In this document: positions 46,366 through 58,900 of the stretch, piece after piece
Position numbering within the stretch: the stretch's first letter is position 1
Layout of the letters: each line of letters opens with the position of its first letter
Origin: Pseudomonas saxonica
Lineage (GTDB): Bacteria; Pseudomonadota; Gammaproteobacteria; Pseudomonadales; Pseudomonadaceae
DNA: 64,000 nt
Reading direction: 5' to 3'
Assembly: GCF_007858365.1 (NCBI RefSeq)
Contig: NZ_VFIO01000001.1
Coordinates: 744,001-808,000, forward strand
Made by a program: the position numbers and the translations under genes
Notes under the pieces: model-generated
What the model was told of the DNA's origin: nothing
Database searches by the model: none
The model's input: the letters and a program-made list of their open reading frames with translations, nothing else

Positions 46366-46498
46366 CCGTAGCAGTTGCCGAAGGCGACGTCCGATAGCGC
46401 AGCGATCGTAAATAGTTGAACCGTGATGCCCCCGAAGGAATGCAACGCCTGATGTGCGGCGGCTACGCCACGGCACGCAGCCTTCGGCAGCCGCTACG
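46366..46498. repeat. REP-like inverted repeat between cobU and cobQ
   Basis: CCGTAGCAGTTGCCGAAGGC at 46366-46385 pairs with CGCAGCCTTCGGCAGCCGCTACG near 46476-46498 with a few mismatches. It sits inside the cob cluster and reaches the end of cobQ, so the cluster may be two transcripts or one with a structured break. Confidence 0.75.
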
Positions 46499-47960
46499 AG
46501 ACATGCAGTGCAACACCGCACAACTCACGCAGATACGCCGTGTCCAGATGGTTCTCAACCAGATCTGCCAGGCGCTCAATATCGCGCTCGCGCAAAGCGT
46601 GATAATCCACCTCCTGCACATCCTGCAAGCCGGCCCAACGCAGCAGTGCACTGCACGCAGCGGGTGATTCAAACAAGCCGTGCAAATAGGTGCCAAGCAC
46701 GTGCCCGTCCAGACTTTGTGCGCCATCACAACGACCGTCCTGCAAGTGCACCGCTGGCAACTCCAGCCCTGCGCCTGTTGTCACGCCCGCATGAATTTCA
46801 TAACCGCTGACCGCTGCGTTTTCCAACGTCAAATGCCCGCGCACATTGCGCAGCTGTTTCTCGGCTGCCAGCTCGGTACTGAAGGCCAGCAAGCCCAGCC
46901 CATCGCTCGAACCCGCAGGCCCTTCAAGCCCAAGCGGGTCGTGCACCTGCTCACCGAGCATCTGCAGACCGCCGCAAATGCCCAGAACTTTGCCGCCGTA
47001 TCGCAAGTGACGGCGGATGGCCGTGTCCCAACCATTGGCGCGCAAATAGGCAAGATCACTGCGCACGCTTTTGGAGCCCGGAAGGATGATCAAATCCGCA
47101 GGCGGAATGGGCTGGCCCGGCCCGACAAACTGCAAGTTCACTTGCGGGTGCAAACGCAACGGGTCGAAATCGGTGTGATTGCTGATTCGCGGCAGCACCG
47201 GCACGACCACATTCAGCACCTGCTCCACCTTGTCGGTTTGACGCTGATCTATACCGTCTTCGGCCTCAAGGTGCAGGTCCATCACATACGGCAACACGCC
47301 AATCACTGGCTTGCCGGTACGCTGCTCCAGCCAGTCGAGTCCCGGCTGCAACAAGGCAATGTCGCCTCGAAAACGATTGATGATGAAACCTTTGACCCGA
47401 GCCTGTTCCGTGGGGGACAGCAGTTCAAGGGTTCCGACCAGATGCGCAAACACCCCGCCACGGTTGATGTCAGCGATCAGAATCACCGGACAGTCGACCG
47501 CTTCGGCAAAGCCCATATTGGCAATATCACCGGCTCGCAGGTTGATCTCTGCCGGTGATCCTGCGCCTTCAACCATCACCACAGGGTATTGCTCACTCAA
47601 ACGCTGGTGCGAGGCCAGCACCGCTTGCATGGCGATGGCTTTGTAATCGTGATACGCCACGGCATTCATGCTGGTCACCGCACGGCCATGGATAATCACC
47701 TGCGCGCCTGTGTCGCTGTTGGGCTTGAGCAATACCGGGTTCATGTCTGTGTGCGGTGCCAGCCCGGCCGCCTGTGCTTGCACGGCCTGTGCGCGACCAA
47801 TCTCACCGCCCTCTGCGGTCACGGCACTGTTCAGCGCCATGTTCTGGGGTTTGAACGGCACCACGCGCACGTCTTGACGTGTCAGCCAGCGGCACAATGC
47901 CGTGACCAGCGTGCTTTTACCGGCATCGGAAGTGGTGCCCTGCACCATCAATGTGCTCAT
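46494..47960 (-). CDS. cobQ: Cobyric acid synthase
   Basis: 488 residues. Glutamine-dependent amidation of adenosylcobyrinate a,c-diamide at b, d, e and g. N-terminal P-loop domain ([44 protein letters not shown]) and C-terminal class I amidotransferase-like domain with [16 protein letters not shown] (catalytic Cys in CGG) and a final HGLFES (His). Start MSTLMVQGT at 47960 overlaps the stop of cobD by 4 nt; the longer frame adds an unrelated tail. Confidence 0.96.
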   Translation of the reverse strand: MSTLMVQGTTSDAGKSTLVTALCRWLTRQDVRVVPFKPQNMALNSAVTAEGGEIGRAQAVQAQAAGLAPHTDMNPVLLKPNSDTGAQVIIHGRAVTSMNAVAYHDYKAIAMQAVLASHQRLSEQYPVVMVEGAGSPAEINLRAGDIANMGFAEAVDCPVILIADINRGGVFAHLVGTLELLSPTEQARVKGFIINRFRGDIALLQPGLDWLEQRTGKPVIGVLPYVMDLHLEAEDGIDQRQTDKVEQVLNVVVPVLPRISNHTDFDPLRLHPQVNLQFVGPGQPIPPADLIILPGSKSVRSDLAYLRANGWDTAIRRHLRYGGKVLGICGGLQMLGEQVHDPLGLEGPAGSSDGLGLLAFSTELAAEKQLRNVRGHLTLENAAVSGYEIHAGVTTGAGLELPAVHLQDGRCDGAQSLDGHVLGTYLHGLFESPAACSALLRWAGLQDVQEVDYHALRERDIERLADLVENHLDTAYLRELCGVALHVS

Positions 47961-48949
47961 GGAATTTCCTTGGTGAACGCCAACAACGCCTGCTCCAGCC
48001 TCAGCCAATCGCCTTCGGTTGCGGGCAAGCCAAAACGCACACTGCTATTGTGGGGAAACAGACGCAGCAAAATTCCGCGTTGCGCCATAAATTCGTAAAG
48101 CCGGTCAGCATGGGGCGTGATTAACCACTGGAAGAGCGCACAGCCGCCTTGCGGCTGCAAGTCGTGCGCACTGAGCAAGCGCGCCAGACGCCCGCCAGCC
48201 AGTTCGCTGCGCTCACGCTGACGTTGCTGGGCTTGCGTGTCGAGCAGGCATGCCTTGCCGACAATACGCGTCGGCCCACTGACCGCCCAGGGTCCAACCT
48301 GCTCGGCCAGCAACTTGAGCAGTTTGAGTTCGGCCAGCACAAAGCCCAGCCGAACGCCGGCCAGACCAAAAAACTTTCCAAATGAACACAGCACAATCAG
48401 CCCGGTTCGCCAGCTATGGGTCGCCAGGCTCAGATCAGGCGTGTTATCCATAAAAGCCTCGTCAACCACCAGCCAGCCCCCGCGCTGTGCCAGCCGCGCA
48501 TGCCACTCAAGCAAACGCTCGGGCGACAACTGCAAACCGGTGGGATTGTTGGGGTTGACCACCACCAGCACATCCAGTGTTTCAAGATAGAAATCGACTT
48601 CTTCTTCCGTGATTTCCCGCACGATGTGCCCGCTGCGCCGCCACGCTTCAGCGTGTTCGGCGTAGCACGGCGACAGCACGCCAACCTTGCCACTGCGGCG
48701 CAGACGCGGCAGCAGTTGTATCGCACATTGTGAACCTGGCACGGGCAGCACGTTCGGCGCGCCGTAGTAAGCACAGGCGGCGTGCTCCAGACCGTCATCG
48801 GTTTCTGGCAAGCGCGCCCAGGCACGTTCGGGAATGTCGGGCACGGCAAATGGCCAGGGAGCCAGACCGCTGGACAAGTCCAGCCAGTCCGACTCGGCAA
48901 TGCCGTAATGAAGGACTGCCTGACGTAAACGGCCACCGTGTTCAAGCAT
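47957..48949 (-). CDS. cobD: Threonine-phosphate decarboxylase (PLP aminotransferase fold)
   Basis: 330 residues. It makes (R)-1-amino-2-propanol phosphate (the corrin aminopropanol arm). Class I/II aminotransferase features: [47 protein letters not shown], and [20 protein letters not shown] with the PLP-binding Lys in SFGKFFG. The ATG at 48949 ([11 protein letters not shown]) overlaps the end of cbiB by 8 nt. In Pseudomonas the gene has also been called cobC, so names clash between literature schemes. Confidence 0.92.
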   Translation of the reverse strand: MLEHGGRLRQAVLHYGIAESDWLDLSSGLAPWPFAVPDIPERAWARLPETDDGLEHAACAYYGAPNVLPVPGSQCAIQLLPRLRRSGKVGVLSPCYAEHAEAWRRSGHIVREITEEEVDFYLETLDVLVVVNPNNPTGLQLSPERLLEWHARLAQRGGWLVVDEAFMDNTPDLSLATHSWRTGLIVLCSFGKFFGLAGVRLGFVLAELKLLKLLAEQVGPWAVSGPTRIVGKACLLDTQAQQRQRERSELAGGRLARLLSAHDLQPQGGCALFQWLITPHADRLYEFMAQRGILLRLFPHNSSVRFGLPATEGDWLRLEQALLAFTKEIP

Positions 48950-49850
48950 AGAATTCACTCCCCACGCACAGAATCAATAACCATAACCACACGCCGCGCT
49001 GCACCAGTTGCCAGCCCCGGTCAATGGCGTCGGCGTCGGCAGGCGCGCCTTCACCCAGTTGCGGGCGCTCATGCAGCTCACCGTGGTAAATCGCGGCGCC
49101 GCCCAGTTCAACCGCCAAGGCACCCGCGCCCGCAGCCATAACCGGGCCAGCGTTTGGGCTGTCCCATTTGGGCGCTTGTGTACGCCAGCACTTGATGGCG
49201 AGCCTGGTATTACCCAATACGGCGTAGGTCAACGCCACTAACCTCGCAGGAATATAGTTCAGGAGATCGTCAATACGCGCCGCCGCCCAACCAAAACGTT
49301 CAAAGCGCTCATTGCGATAGCCCCACATGGCATCCAGCGTGTTGCTTAGACGATAGAGCACCACACCCGGCGCACCGGCCACGACAAACCAGAACAACGC
49401 TGCGAACACTGCATCGCTGCCGTTTTCAAGCACCGACTCAGTGGCTGCACGAGCCACCTCGGTGGCGTCCAGCTCACTGGTCTGGCGACTGACCAAGTAG
49501 CCAACTCGCGTGCGCGCTTCCTCCAGATCATGGCTGCGCAATGCCTGAGCCACCGGTTGCACGTGCTCACCGAGGCTGCGCAGACCCAGCGCGCAATACA
49601 GCGCCACAATATCCACCAACCAACCGATGTAAGGCAGCCATGAAAAGGCGGTTGCCAGCACCGTCAAAGGCAGCACCGCCAGCACCCAAGCCGTTACGCC
49701 ATGACTGCGCCAGCCACGTCCGCCGGAGTTGAAGCGCCGTTCAATGCGCTCGCACATACGGCCAAACGCAACCAGCGGATGCCAGCGCCTGGGTTCTCCG
49801 AGCAGCGCATCCATCGCCACCCCGGCCACGCACAGCAAGGCCACACTCAT
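48942..49850 (-). CDS. cbiB: Adenosylcobinamide-phosphate synthase
   Basis: 302 residues, integral membrane protein (CobD/CbiB family) attaching the aminopropanol group to adenosylcobyric acid. Conserved: [26 protein letters not shown] near the N-terminus and [39 protein letters not shown] (residues about 166-204). [20 protein letters not shown] at 49850 overlaps the bluB stop by 4 nt. Also called cobD in the P. denitrificans scheme. Confidence 0.95.
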   Translation of the reverse strand: MSVALLCVAGVAMDALLGEPRRWHPLVAFGRMCERIERRFNSGGRGWRSHGVTAWVLAVLPLTVLATAFSWLPYIGWLVDIVALYCALGLRSLGEHVQPVAQALRSHDLEEARTRVGYLVSRQTSELDATEVARAATESVLENGSDAVFAALFWFVVAGAPGVVLYRLSNTLDAMWGYRNERFERFGWAAARIDDLLNYIPARLVALTYAVLGNTRLAIKCWRTQAPKWDSPNAGPVMAAGAGALAVELGGAAIYHGELHERPQLGEGAPADADAIDRGWQLVQRGVWLWLLILCVGSEFYA

Positions 49851-50497
49851 GCACTGACTCCCCAATAATTCTCATACACCAACTCGCTGAGTGGACGTGC
49901 TTGCGCCCACCCTTCCAGCACCAGCATCGGCGCCGGGTAAAACGCTTCGACAGGCCCCAGGCAGAGCACAGCCAGAGGCTTGGCACCTGCGGGTAGACCC
50001 AGCAGGTCCGCCAGCGCTTGAGGCTCGAACAAAGAGACCCAGCCCATGCCCAGCCCTTCGACGCGGGCCGCCAGCCACAGGTTTTGAATGGCGCACGACA
50101 ACGACGCCATGTCCATTTCCGGCAAGGTACGGCGGCCAAAAATATGTTTGTCGCGGTCATCCATCAACGCAGCCACCAAGATCTCGGCGCAATCGTTGAT
50201 GCCTTCCACCTTGAGCGTCATGAACTCATCGGAACGCTCTCCCAACGCCTCAGCGGTACGCACTCGCTCCTCCTCGACCAACGCTTGAATCTTGCCGCGC
50301 AAAGGTCGATCGGTGATGCGGATAAACCGCCAGGGCTGCATCAGCCCTACGCTCGGGGCCTGATGCGCCGCTTCAAGTAAACGCGACAGCAGTTCAGGTG
50401 CCACACTGCCGCCAATGAAGTGGCGCATATCGCGGCGCTCGGCAATGGCTCGGTAAACAGCAGCCCGCTCTAGGGGGCTAAATGCATTGTTGCTCAT
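49847..50497 (-). CDS. bluB: 5,6-dimethylbenzimidazole synthase
   Basis: 216 residues, nitroreductase-like flavoenzyme that cuts reduced FMN to make the lower ligand of B12 aerobically. Start [30 protein letters not shown] (FMN-binding RRDMR). The later [16 protein letters not shown] and [10 protein letters not shown] segments are typical of BluB, which lacks the usual NAD(P)H cleft. The presence of bluB implies aerobic cobalamin synthesis. ATGA overlap with cobB. Confidence 0.95.
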   Translation of the reverse strand: MSNNAFSPLERAAVYRAIAERRDMRHFIGGSVAPELLSRLLEAAHQAPSVGLMQPWRFIRITDRPLRGKIQALVEEERVRTAEALGERSDEFMTLKVEGINDCAEILVAALMDDRDKHIFGRRTLPEMDMASLSCAIQNLWLAARVEGLGMGWVSLFEPQALADLLGLPAGAKPLAVLCLGPVEAFYPAPMLVLEGWAQARPLSELVYENYWGVSA

Positions 50498-51807
50498 GAC
50501 ACCTTCACGGCGCATGGCGCAAACAACGCGGCAATGGCCTGGGGATTGGACGGAAAGTAAAAGTGCACATAAGACGCAGTCATGCGCCCATCGCGATACA
50601 CCGCTTCAGCGCCGCGCCCGCCATTGGGGCTCAAGCCCCGGGCAATGGGTTCAAGTTCGGTACTGGTCAGCGAGTGATGGTAGGTATGACCACGCAGCAG
50701 CCCTTCAGGCAGTTCGACGGCTTGCAATGCCAACGCCGCCAGACGTTTTTGCATGGTTGCCTCACCGGCCAGCAACCCCACCAGCTCAGCACGCTGGCCC
50801 TCTACGTCGGTCAGGGCATTGAGCAGATAAAGCATGCCACCGCATTCAGCCAGCAAAGGCTTGCCGCTGGCATGGTGGGCCCGAATGGCTTCCAGCATCG
50901 GGTGATTGCGCGACAGCTCAAGGTGATGCAACTCGGGATAGCCGCCGGGTAAATACAGACTGTCCGCTTCCGGCAATTGAGTATCGCGAATCGGTGAGAA
51001 GAACAGCAATTGAGCGCCCATCTCTCGCAATAACGCCAAGCTTGCGCCATAAGTGAAGGCAAATGCTTCGTCACGGGCTATCGCAATACGCACACCCGCC
51101 AACAGAGGCTCAACAACAACAGGTTCAGGCGCGTCAAACGTCACCGCGGGTGGCAGCGCTACCTCGCAGGTACTGGCCAAGGCATTGGCCGCCGCGTCAA
51201 GGCGGGCATCCAGGTCATTCAGCTCGCTGGCTTGTACCAAGCCCAAATGACGACTAGGCAATTCAATGCCGGTCTCTCGGGACAGCGCGCCATACCAGCG
51301 CAGCCCCTCAGTCAAACTGCCTTCCAGCAATTGCGCATGGCGCACCGTACCCACCCGGTTGGCCAGCACCCCGGCAAAAGGCAAGTCAGGTTGATAACGC
51401 GCCAGCCCCAAAGCCAAAGCCCCAAAGGTCTGGGCCATGGCCGTACCATCAATCACACCCAACACCGGCACCCCGAAATGCCGGGCCAGATCGGCACTTG
51501 AAGGCGTGCCGTCGAACAGCCCCATCACGCCTTCGATCAGGATCAAGTCGGCCTCACCAGCGGCTTCCCATAACAGACGGCGGCTTTCCTCTGCACCCAC
51601 CATCCACAAATCCACCTGATACACCGGCGCACCACTGGCACGCTCGAGGATCATCGGGTCGAGAAAATCCGGGCCACATTTAAATACTCGAACCTTACGC
51701 CCCTGATTGCGATGCAAACGGGCCAAGGCGGCGGTAACGGTGGTCTTGCCCTGACCGGAAGCCGGTGCGGCGATCAATACCGCCGGGCAATGACGCGACT
51801 CTCTCAT
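50494..51807 (-). CDS. cobB: Cobyrinate a,c-diamide synthase
   Basis: 437 residues. P-loop AAPASGQGKTTVTAALARLHRNQGRKVRVFKCGPDFLDP at the N-terminus. C-terminal glutamine amidotransferase domain with LPGGYPELHHLELSRN and LLAECGGMLYLLNAL (catalytic Cys in ECGG), and a HYHSL-like RGHTYHHSLTSTELEP. It amidates side chains a and c of cobyrinate, the step after ring formation. It overlaps bluB and follows cobO by 10 bp. Confidence 0.96.
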   Translation of the reverse strand: MRESRHCPAVLIAAPASGQGKTTVTAALARLHRNQGRKVRVFKCGPDFLDPMILERASGAPVYQVDLWMVGAEESRRLLWEAAGEADLILIEGVMGLFDGTPSSADLARHFGVPVLGVIDGTAMAQTFGALALGLARYQPDLPFAGVLANRVGTVRHAQLLEGSLTEGLRWYGALSRETGIELPSRHLGLVQASELNDLDARLDAAANALASTCEVALPPAVTFDAPEPVVVEPLLAGVRIAIARDEAFAFTYGASLALLREMGAQLLFFSPIRDTQLPEADSLYLPGGYPELHHLELSRNHPMLEAIRAHHASGKPLLAECGGMLYLLNALTDVEGQRAELVGLLAGEATMQKRLAALALQAVELPEGLLRGHTYHHSLTSTELEPIARGLSPNGGRGAEAVYRDGRMTASYVHFYFPSNPQAIAALFAPCAVKVS

Positions 51808-51817
51808 GCTTCAACAC

Positions 51818-52429
51818 TCACAATTCGATGCCTTTCTGGGCTTTGATACCGGACTGAAAAGCGTGTTTGATCACGCCCATTTCAGTCACTGTATCGGCCA
51901 GATCAATCAGTTCAGGTTTAGCGCCACGGCCTGTGACCAGTACATGCTGCATCGGCGGCCGGGCTTGCAGGTCGCTCAATACTTGCTCAAGGTCGAGATA
52001 ACCGTGCTTGAGCGCAATATTCAGTTCATCCAGCACCACCAGGCCGATGGCCGGATTGCGCAGCATTTCGCGGGACACTTCCCACGCAGCCTCGGCGGCA
52101 GCGATGTCACGCTGGCGGTCCTGGGTTTCCCAGGTAAAACCTTCGCCCATAACGTGATACCGCACTTGCTCAGGGAAGCGGCGGAAGAAAATTTCCTCGC
52201 CGGTGCTGTTGCGGCCCTTGATGAACTGCACCACGCCGCACTGCATCCCGTGACCCATAGCCCGAGCCAGCATGCCAAATGCTGAGCTGCTTTTACCTTT
52301 GCCATTGCCGGTCAATACCAGCAGCAAGCCGCATTCGTTTGGCGAGCTGGCAATGCGCTCATCCATAACTGCTTTTTTGCGCAGCATACGCGCCAGATGA
52401 CGTTCATCACGTTCAGGGGATTCATTCAT
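51818..52429 (-). CDS. cobO: Cob(I)yrinic acid a,c-diamide adenosyltransferase
   Basis: 203 residues, BtuR/CobO family. LLLVLTGNGKGKSSSAFGMLARAMGHG (P-loop GNGKGKSS, residues about 31-57), VVQFIKGRNSTGEE and GLVVLDELNIALKHGYLDLEQVL are family hallmarks. It adds the 5'-deoxyadenosyl ligand. The start MNESPERDERH at 52429 has GGAGAG about 6 nt upstream; the open frame extends upstream but without conservation. It is the first gene behind the cobalamin riboswitch. Confidence 0.96.
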   Translation of the reverse strand: MNESPERDERHLARMLRKKAVMDERIASSPNECGLLLVLTGNGKGKSSSAFGMLARAMGHGMQCGVVQFIKGRNSTGEEIFFRRFPEQVRYHVMGEGFTWETQDRQRDIAAAEAAWEVSREMLRNPAIGLVVLDELNIALKHGYLDLEQVLSDLQARPPMQHVLVTGRGAKPELIDLADTVTEMGVIKHAFQSGIKAQKGIEL

Positions 52430-52519
52430 GGCAGCTCTCCGTTGGGGCTGAATTAAGCAAACGGGAGGCGGGGGAAATTCGTCACAAATCACACTGCATC
52501 GCCCGCCGCGAGAGTGCTG

Positions 52520-52746
52520 GATGAATCAGGCCGGTCTCCGGGCTCACAAGCGGGTCGCTCATTAATAGAACAACCCTTGACCGCACGCCTTCCCGTGACT
52601 GTTCACAGTGGCACTTTGTGCAGTTTTCACTCATTTACCGTTGCGGGGGCAGCGCCGGGATCGTGATGGCTGTGGCTTTCACAGTCACCTTCACCGGCTT
52701 CCCTGTTTCACTCGGCCAACCAAGGGTTGCAGAGCACCTGAAACAA
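52520..52746 (-). promoter_or_regulatory. Cobalamin riboswitch
   Basis: The minus strand from about 52746 reads GGTGCTCTGCAACCC, GGGAAGCCGGTG, then GCTGCCCCCGCAACGGTAA and GAGCCCGGAGACCGGCCTGA near the 3' end (about 52526-52545), the order and core of the B12 riboswitch family. It lies 91 bp before cobO and should repress the cob operon when adenosylcobalamin is plentiful, by transcription or translation control. Confidence 0.93.
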
Positions 52747-52970
52747 GCCGCGAAGGTTAGAGGGTTGGGGGTGGAGCGTCAATTGAAGCCATGGACACCC
52801 CAACCTAAAACGAGATTTCCGACGTAATACACGCGCCAGATTAGTTGTCAGCTACAGTTTAAAAAGAACGTAGGAATTATCTCTTAGATCAAGCCTATGT
52901 CAGAGGAAGTTGACCCGGAATCCTTATCTCCCGTGATCGTCGCTTGCATTGATGATCAAGAGGATCACCA

Positions 52971-55900
52971 ATGAAAGACTCGAAGGTTAGCTCTAATAAT
53001 GAAAACTCTTCCGAGGGCTCAACCTTAAAGCGTTTCAAAACCTTAACAGATTTAGGCCAGTCGTTGGACACCCCCCTGTTGACTGAAGGATCTAAGAGAA
53101 CGGGTCCGACAACAGGAATCTATCCGGTTAATGTGTTAGCGATGACACCCCATTCACATGCCGCAGTACCTGGCCCCACAGAGGTATTCACTGAAGATCC
53201 AGACTTCGCGAATGAGATAGATACAACGCAAAACGAAATGCCTGCCCTGCAAGCGCCTCAAACACCTACAACATCAACCTTTGCGGCGCACCTCGAAGAA
53301 AACATTAAGCCAAAATTAGAACAGTGGCGCGAATACAACAAAATCAATAAAAACAAGATCCCCGACGAAGCCATTATCAAGCGCTCTAAAGTTGAGGCAC
53401 TTATTCAAACCGTCACTACAGCATTATCCATTTTCCATGGGCACCCTACTCTGCTTGACATCTTACACTTCGCCAATCGGATAGCCGTTATTTCCGAGCA
53501 AGAATGGAAGTCAGTTCAAGAGGCATCGATGAATGAGACGTTAACGGCTTTGAATAAAACCATTAACGCCCTTGAACAGGCAGCAAAGTCGCTGCAAACC
53601 ACACACAATGACACATTGGCTTATTGGGAGGAATATGAACATGACCAACTTGAAACCCTCAAAAAGACATCGGCTGTTCTAATAATAGAACACATGCTGG
53701 GCTCACTGGACAAAGCTGATACTGCGTTTTCCGAAAAGGTAGACGCATCCGTTGAGCACGCCTTCAAGAATGGGACTGTGGCATTTAATAATGAACTCGA
53801 CACCCTGCTGCTGAAAAAAGTGAAGCGTCACAAATCAGAACGCTTTACCACCTTAGAAGAAAAGTCAAAGCAGGCCACTAAAGCTGCACAAAAAGCATTT
53901 AATTACTCACTGCACAAACTTCCAACACTCAAAGAAAAAACACAAAGCTCGCGAGCAATACAATACATTATTCCGGAACTATTTTCAGAATCGGGCCGTG
54001 CATTGAAAAGCGCTGCTGCGGACTTTTACAAGGCCCAATACGCACTAAAAAAACCTGAAAGCACCACCAATAAAATGATAAGAGCCGCGTATACAATGGG
54101 TAAAAAAACCGGCTCACTATTAAAATCAACCATTGAACTGATGGAGGAAGGTATCGTAGAAAGAGTGATATCCACGGTAGGAGATGCCTCCCACGATACG
54201 CTTGACTACACACGCACCAAGCTGCCTTCACTGGCAAAAAGGGGCGTTTACAGCCTTCAGATATTAGGACTAAGTGCATTAAAAAACTGGGGGGAATCAG
54301 TAATCCCCTCAAGTGAAGACAGTATTAATTTTGATGCAACACTGAGTGTCACGCCACTCGAGATACTGGCCGCGACACAAGATCTTCTTGTGGTCACACA
54401 GAAAATGCTGGCCTCCGCGCATGAAGCGAGTAAAACAGTAAAAGCCTTAGAAAAAAAACAAGAGCCCACAGACAGCGAGATAAAAAAACTTCCCGACACA
54501 CTAAGTCGGGACTTTAAATTGGCCACGCCACTAGAACAACAACTTAACGTTTTGACTCAGCACGCTATTCAAGCCGTCATGGAAATAGAAAGAGAGGCCT
54601 TAACGAAAAAAAGCCTCGAATCAGATTCTAAACTCAAGGACAAAGAGAAGAGTATTTCAACGCTGGAAGAGGCTAAAACAGCAGCGCTGCGTGTAGCACC
54701 GCACGTACAGACGCACACGTCTGATGAAGCGTTCAAGGCTTTAATGGATGCTACGCTGGCGGATATAGACCCACGATACAAGCGTGGGGCCGAGCGCAAA
54801 CTGATTTCACTTTCAAACACTATCAAACCCGCCGCGAAGCTCTTATTCGAAGCCGCGACAGACCTTATGAATACTGCAAAGCTGCCAACTGAAAAAGAAA
54901 CTCAACTAGAGGTGATGATTTCAGCGCTTAAGAATGTGGAGAATAAAACCCGCGACGTTAAGGCCACAATAAAACTTGCGCTGACTCAAATGACAGGTTC
55001 TGCACTGCATAATTATTCACACCGAGGGCTTCTGGCGAAAGACATTGGTGAATTTATTGCTTCAGAGAAAGCCGCCTATTTGAAAAACAATCCTGGTACA
55101 GATTCGGATATTGATGGCGCAGTAGAGCAGATGCTTAGCAAATTACAATCAGACCTGACTACCCCTGAAGACAGCCAAGGGAAAGTGCTCGGCAAATGGA
55201 TTAAAATGGCTGTAAAGGACGCAGAGAACGACGACATATCATGGCCTGCATCCCTCGAAGCCATCTTGAATCAACACCCTAAAATAAAACAATATTTGCA
55301 TGAATGGGGCGCTAAGAAGTTTAACTATAATTTACTTCTCGGCATGGTATCGGCTACGGCGCAAGACAGTGCCCGCACACTGGAACGTTTAGTCTCAATA
55401 CACCCCAATAGAAATCTGTTGAGCCCCCGTATGGCTTATTTAAAAGTCTTACTGGCGCCTTTGACCATCGGCTTAGTTATACGGGGTCTTGGACAAGCCA
55501 CCCGAGTCGGTGAAAACCCACAATCGGCTATCAAAAAATTCCTCAAACGTGAAGCCGGAAAATTAGCCTTCAGGTTGTTCACCAGTGTACTCCCTTCCGC
55601 AGCCATTACCGCCTTGTCGGGAGCTTTAACTTTGAGTGGCTTTTATAAGGGCGGAAAATTTAACGAAGAATACCTTGAGCAAGCTAAAAAAAGAACGAAA
55701 TTAAACTTAGTTTCGGCAGGTATTGAACAGCCTTTTATGCTGCTTAAAACGCACTATTTAGCTCAAACCCAACAATATTTCTCTCCCGTTGAAAACATAC
55801 CTGAGTCATCAAATACGCCTTCGTTCGATATACAGGCAATTGATGACCTTGCCAACGACATGGATGTGAAGATTGAAGACACCGATGCTCAGCCCCTAGA

Positions 55901-58900
55901 AACTGATACGGATGAGGATTCTTCATCGTCACCTGCAGCCAATACAGACAGAACTCCTCGTACAAAAAGATCGGTAAACCCCACTGGCAATACTGATGTA
56001 CGCGCTAATGATGACGACACAAAGACTGAGCCACTCACTCAAGATCGAAACCAAAACCGAAACCGACTTACTCTGCTCATGAGGTCTATAGATAAAATAA
56101 AAAAAGACATATCCCGTATAAAAGAGGAAGAAGCCCCTGAATCTGAAATCGATAAAAAACAAAAGGAATTACATCGTATTGAACAGCAATTCGTATCATT
56201 CAGTAATAGCCTTCCGACGGAGCTCGTTATTGAAACGAAGCGTGAGTATATTAAAGCCAATCTCTATGCACTTAATAAATTAGAAGAAATGAAGGCCTAT
56301 TATCCTAAAGCTGTGAACCGCGTCTGGAATAATTTCGATCCTTACCAAAAAATTAATTTCTCTTTTTCCAAGATTGACCCTGACAATCCAAGCAAGCGTA
56401 TAACTTACAGAGGCCAGGCTGATCTAATTGACTTCTTTAATGGAAGAGCAAAGCAGCGAATGATCAGTTTAAATTGTGTCGACCCCTTCATTTTCGAAGG
56501 ATCACAGGCACGCACAGCTGAAGTCGTCAACGAACTAAACAGTGGCAGTGGCGATTACACGCCAGGCCAATGGAGCAAAAATAAAGCGTTGAATAGCCTT
56601 GTGACACCAGATGATAAATCCAAAGATCTTATCCGCCCGAAATCAACGGATGTGGTTACCGTTAAAGTTTATACAGATGCAACCACTTTCAAGTACAAAA
56701 AAATTCCCCTCGACGACTACATCCGCCGACGCTACCTGACAGAGTCAGAAAAATCCTCTGGCTTGAATACTAAGCCCGAAGTGACATGGCCAACTCACTA
56801 CACTGAAAGTTGGCAAAAGTCTTTGGCCACACCAGAGTTTCATGATGATTACATGCGTGGCGATACGGCCATTAAAACAGCTGCCACTTCAATACCCACC
56901 CTCAGTAATGCCGTGAAGGCCTTGGCCACTAAAATGTGGGGGCACGAAGATTTCAGCAACCGTATTAGCGCCCATCCGCAATTGAAAGCTATGACCCCAG
57001 ATTCAATTATTACCTTTGAGGAATATCGCTTTGGCGTTAAGAAACAAACGTCTATGACATTCCTGGAATTTATTACGGAGGGCCATCAGTTCATCAAAAA
57101 CTCAGACTACACTCTCATCACTGATCCCCCTGGACTAACGCTCGATGATCCGCTGTTGGAAGACATGATTAAAACGAACGTTGCCGCTCGCAAAGTCGTA
57201 GCTCACCTCTACGAGGTTACTGCAGCTGCACAAAAGATAAAAATACCTCACCCTTTAAGCATTCTACAAGAGGAATTGGATAACGCTGTTATTGATAAAC
57301 AAACGGGCACCGACTTTTTCAAACATCCAAAATTGACAGACACGATAAAAATCAACTACACGGAAACTTGGAAATATGAGCCAGCCGATATAGGAGGCAA
57401 TATAAGGTTCGTCTTAGGTAAAACAGGAGTCCTTCCAGAAGCAATAAAAGAAACTAAAGAATTTACAATCTTTGAAATTATGCAGAAAAAACACATCCGA
57501 CACGCTATTGCTAATTCGTATAAGAACATTTATTTTGACCCTGACAGCGTGTATGACCTGAACGTGTTGAGCAAACTGGCCACCACCGATTGGCAAGTCC
57601 ATCTCGAGGATATATACCAACAGCTGAAAGATGATCCCGAATTTTTTAAAAACTGGAAAACTGTCATCGCTCCGATTCTTTACCAACATATCAAAACCAG
57701 TTTTTCAGAGAAACCTTTCCACACTGTGATCTACAACGATAGGCCTATTGCGGGTGTTTACGCAGTCAGCAAACCCAACGGTAGATTTGAGTTACGTTCA
57801 CTGCTGAATAATACCCATTTTGAATTCCGCGACGCTGGAAATATGATAGCGGCTTTTAACATGGGTTATGAATCGTCTAAATATTTAAACCCCGTGGATA
57901 CGCTGAGTCCATCTCTGCAACCTGGGCAGCAGGATAAAGAATTTTATTCATGGCTGACACCGCACATGTCTGAAGATCAAAAAGAAGCGGCCGTCGTGCA
58001 AAGTGCTCTTCCCTATGTTCCCACCCTAGAACTTGCAGAGCCAAAGTACCCGTCTGACATGCATTCTTTAGGCCAAAATGCCGAAGACTTTGCAAGCACC
58101 TTGTTTACCCTTTGTTTTGATCAGCTTCTCGCTGATGCTGACGCAATAACCAAATCCAATGCTGAACTTATCGGCCATGCATTCTTTCAAGCCGTTACCG
58201 ACGCGGGGCCATATTTGGCTGGGGCCACTTCCTTTTTGAGCGGTGCTATTGGATATGGCGTAGGATTAGGATTGGCTGCCGTTCCATTTGCGGAATTACT
58301 GATCTCAGACAGCGCTCAGGAATCACGTGAAATTTTCTGGATGGCTTTTATTAACGCTGCTATTGATTACAAACTTGACTTTGCGTTAAAACCCTCTATT
58401 AAAAAATTCATCAAAAGTGGCATTCCGTTTCTCTCTAATTCTTTCCAGGCGATCAAGAAGACTGCCAACCTATTCGAATCTTCCAGCCTGAAAGCTACAA
58501 AATTAAACTCTTGGATAGATGTGACTCACGACCTAGCCTTGATAGGTAAAACAAAATATAAAACAGCTAAATCATTAAGTACCTCATTCACCTTCCCAAA
58601 ATACGACAACGATATGAATCTTATACCAAACACAGCTGATCGGATCAGTACGGCGTTACTCACCGCTCATGTGAGTACAGTCCAAAGTAGCCCCTTTGTC
58701 GCCAAAAAAGGGGATCTCATTGTGTTTATAGCTACACCCGGAACAACCCCTCAAAATGAAGTGCCAAAGGTTAAACACGTCATGGTATGCATAGGCGATG
58801 GCCTTTTCAGCGGTGCAGGTAACGATGTGCTGGACCCCACATTGAGCAGTGAAAAGCTAATTCTCACGGCTGAAGAGCTGATCAAACTAAGTGAACGCGG

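Noticed and set aside
46680..47558. 292-codon plus-strand frame opposite cobQ
   Set aside because: Antisense shadow of cobQ; its composition is typical of reversed coding sequence and there is no start signal.
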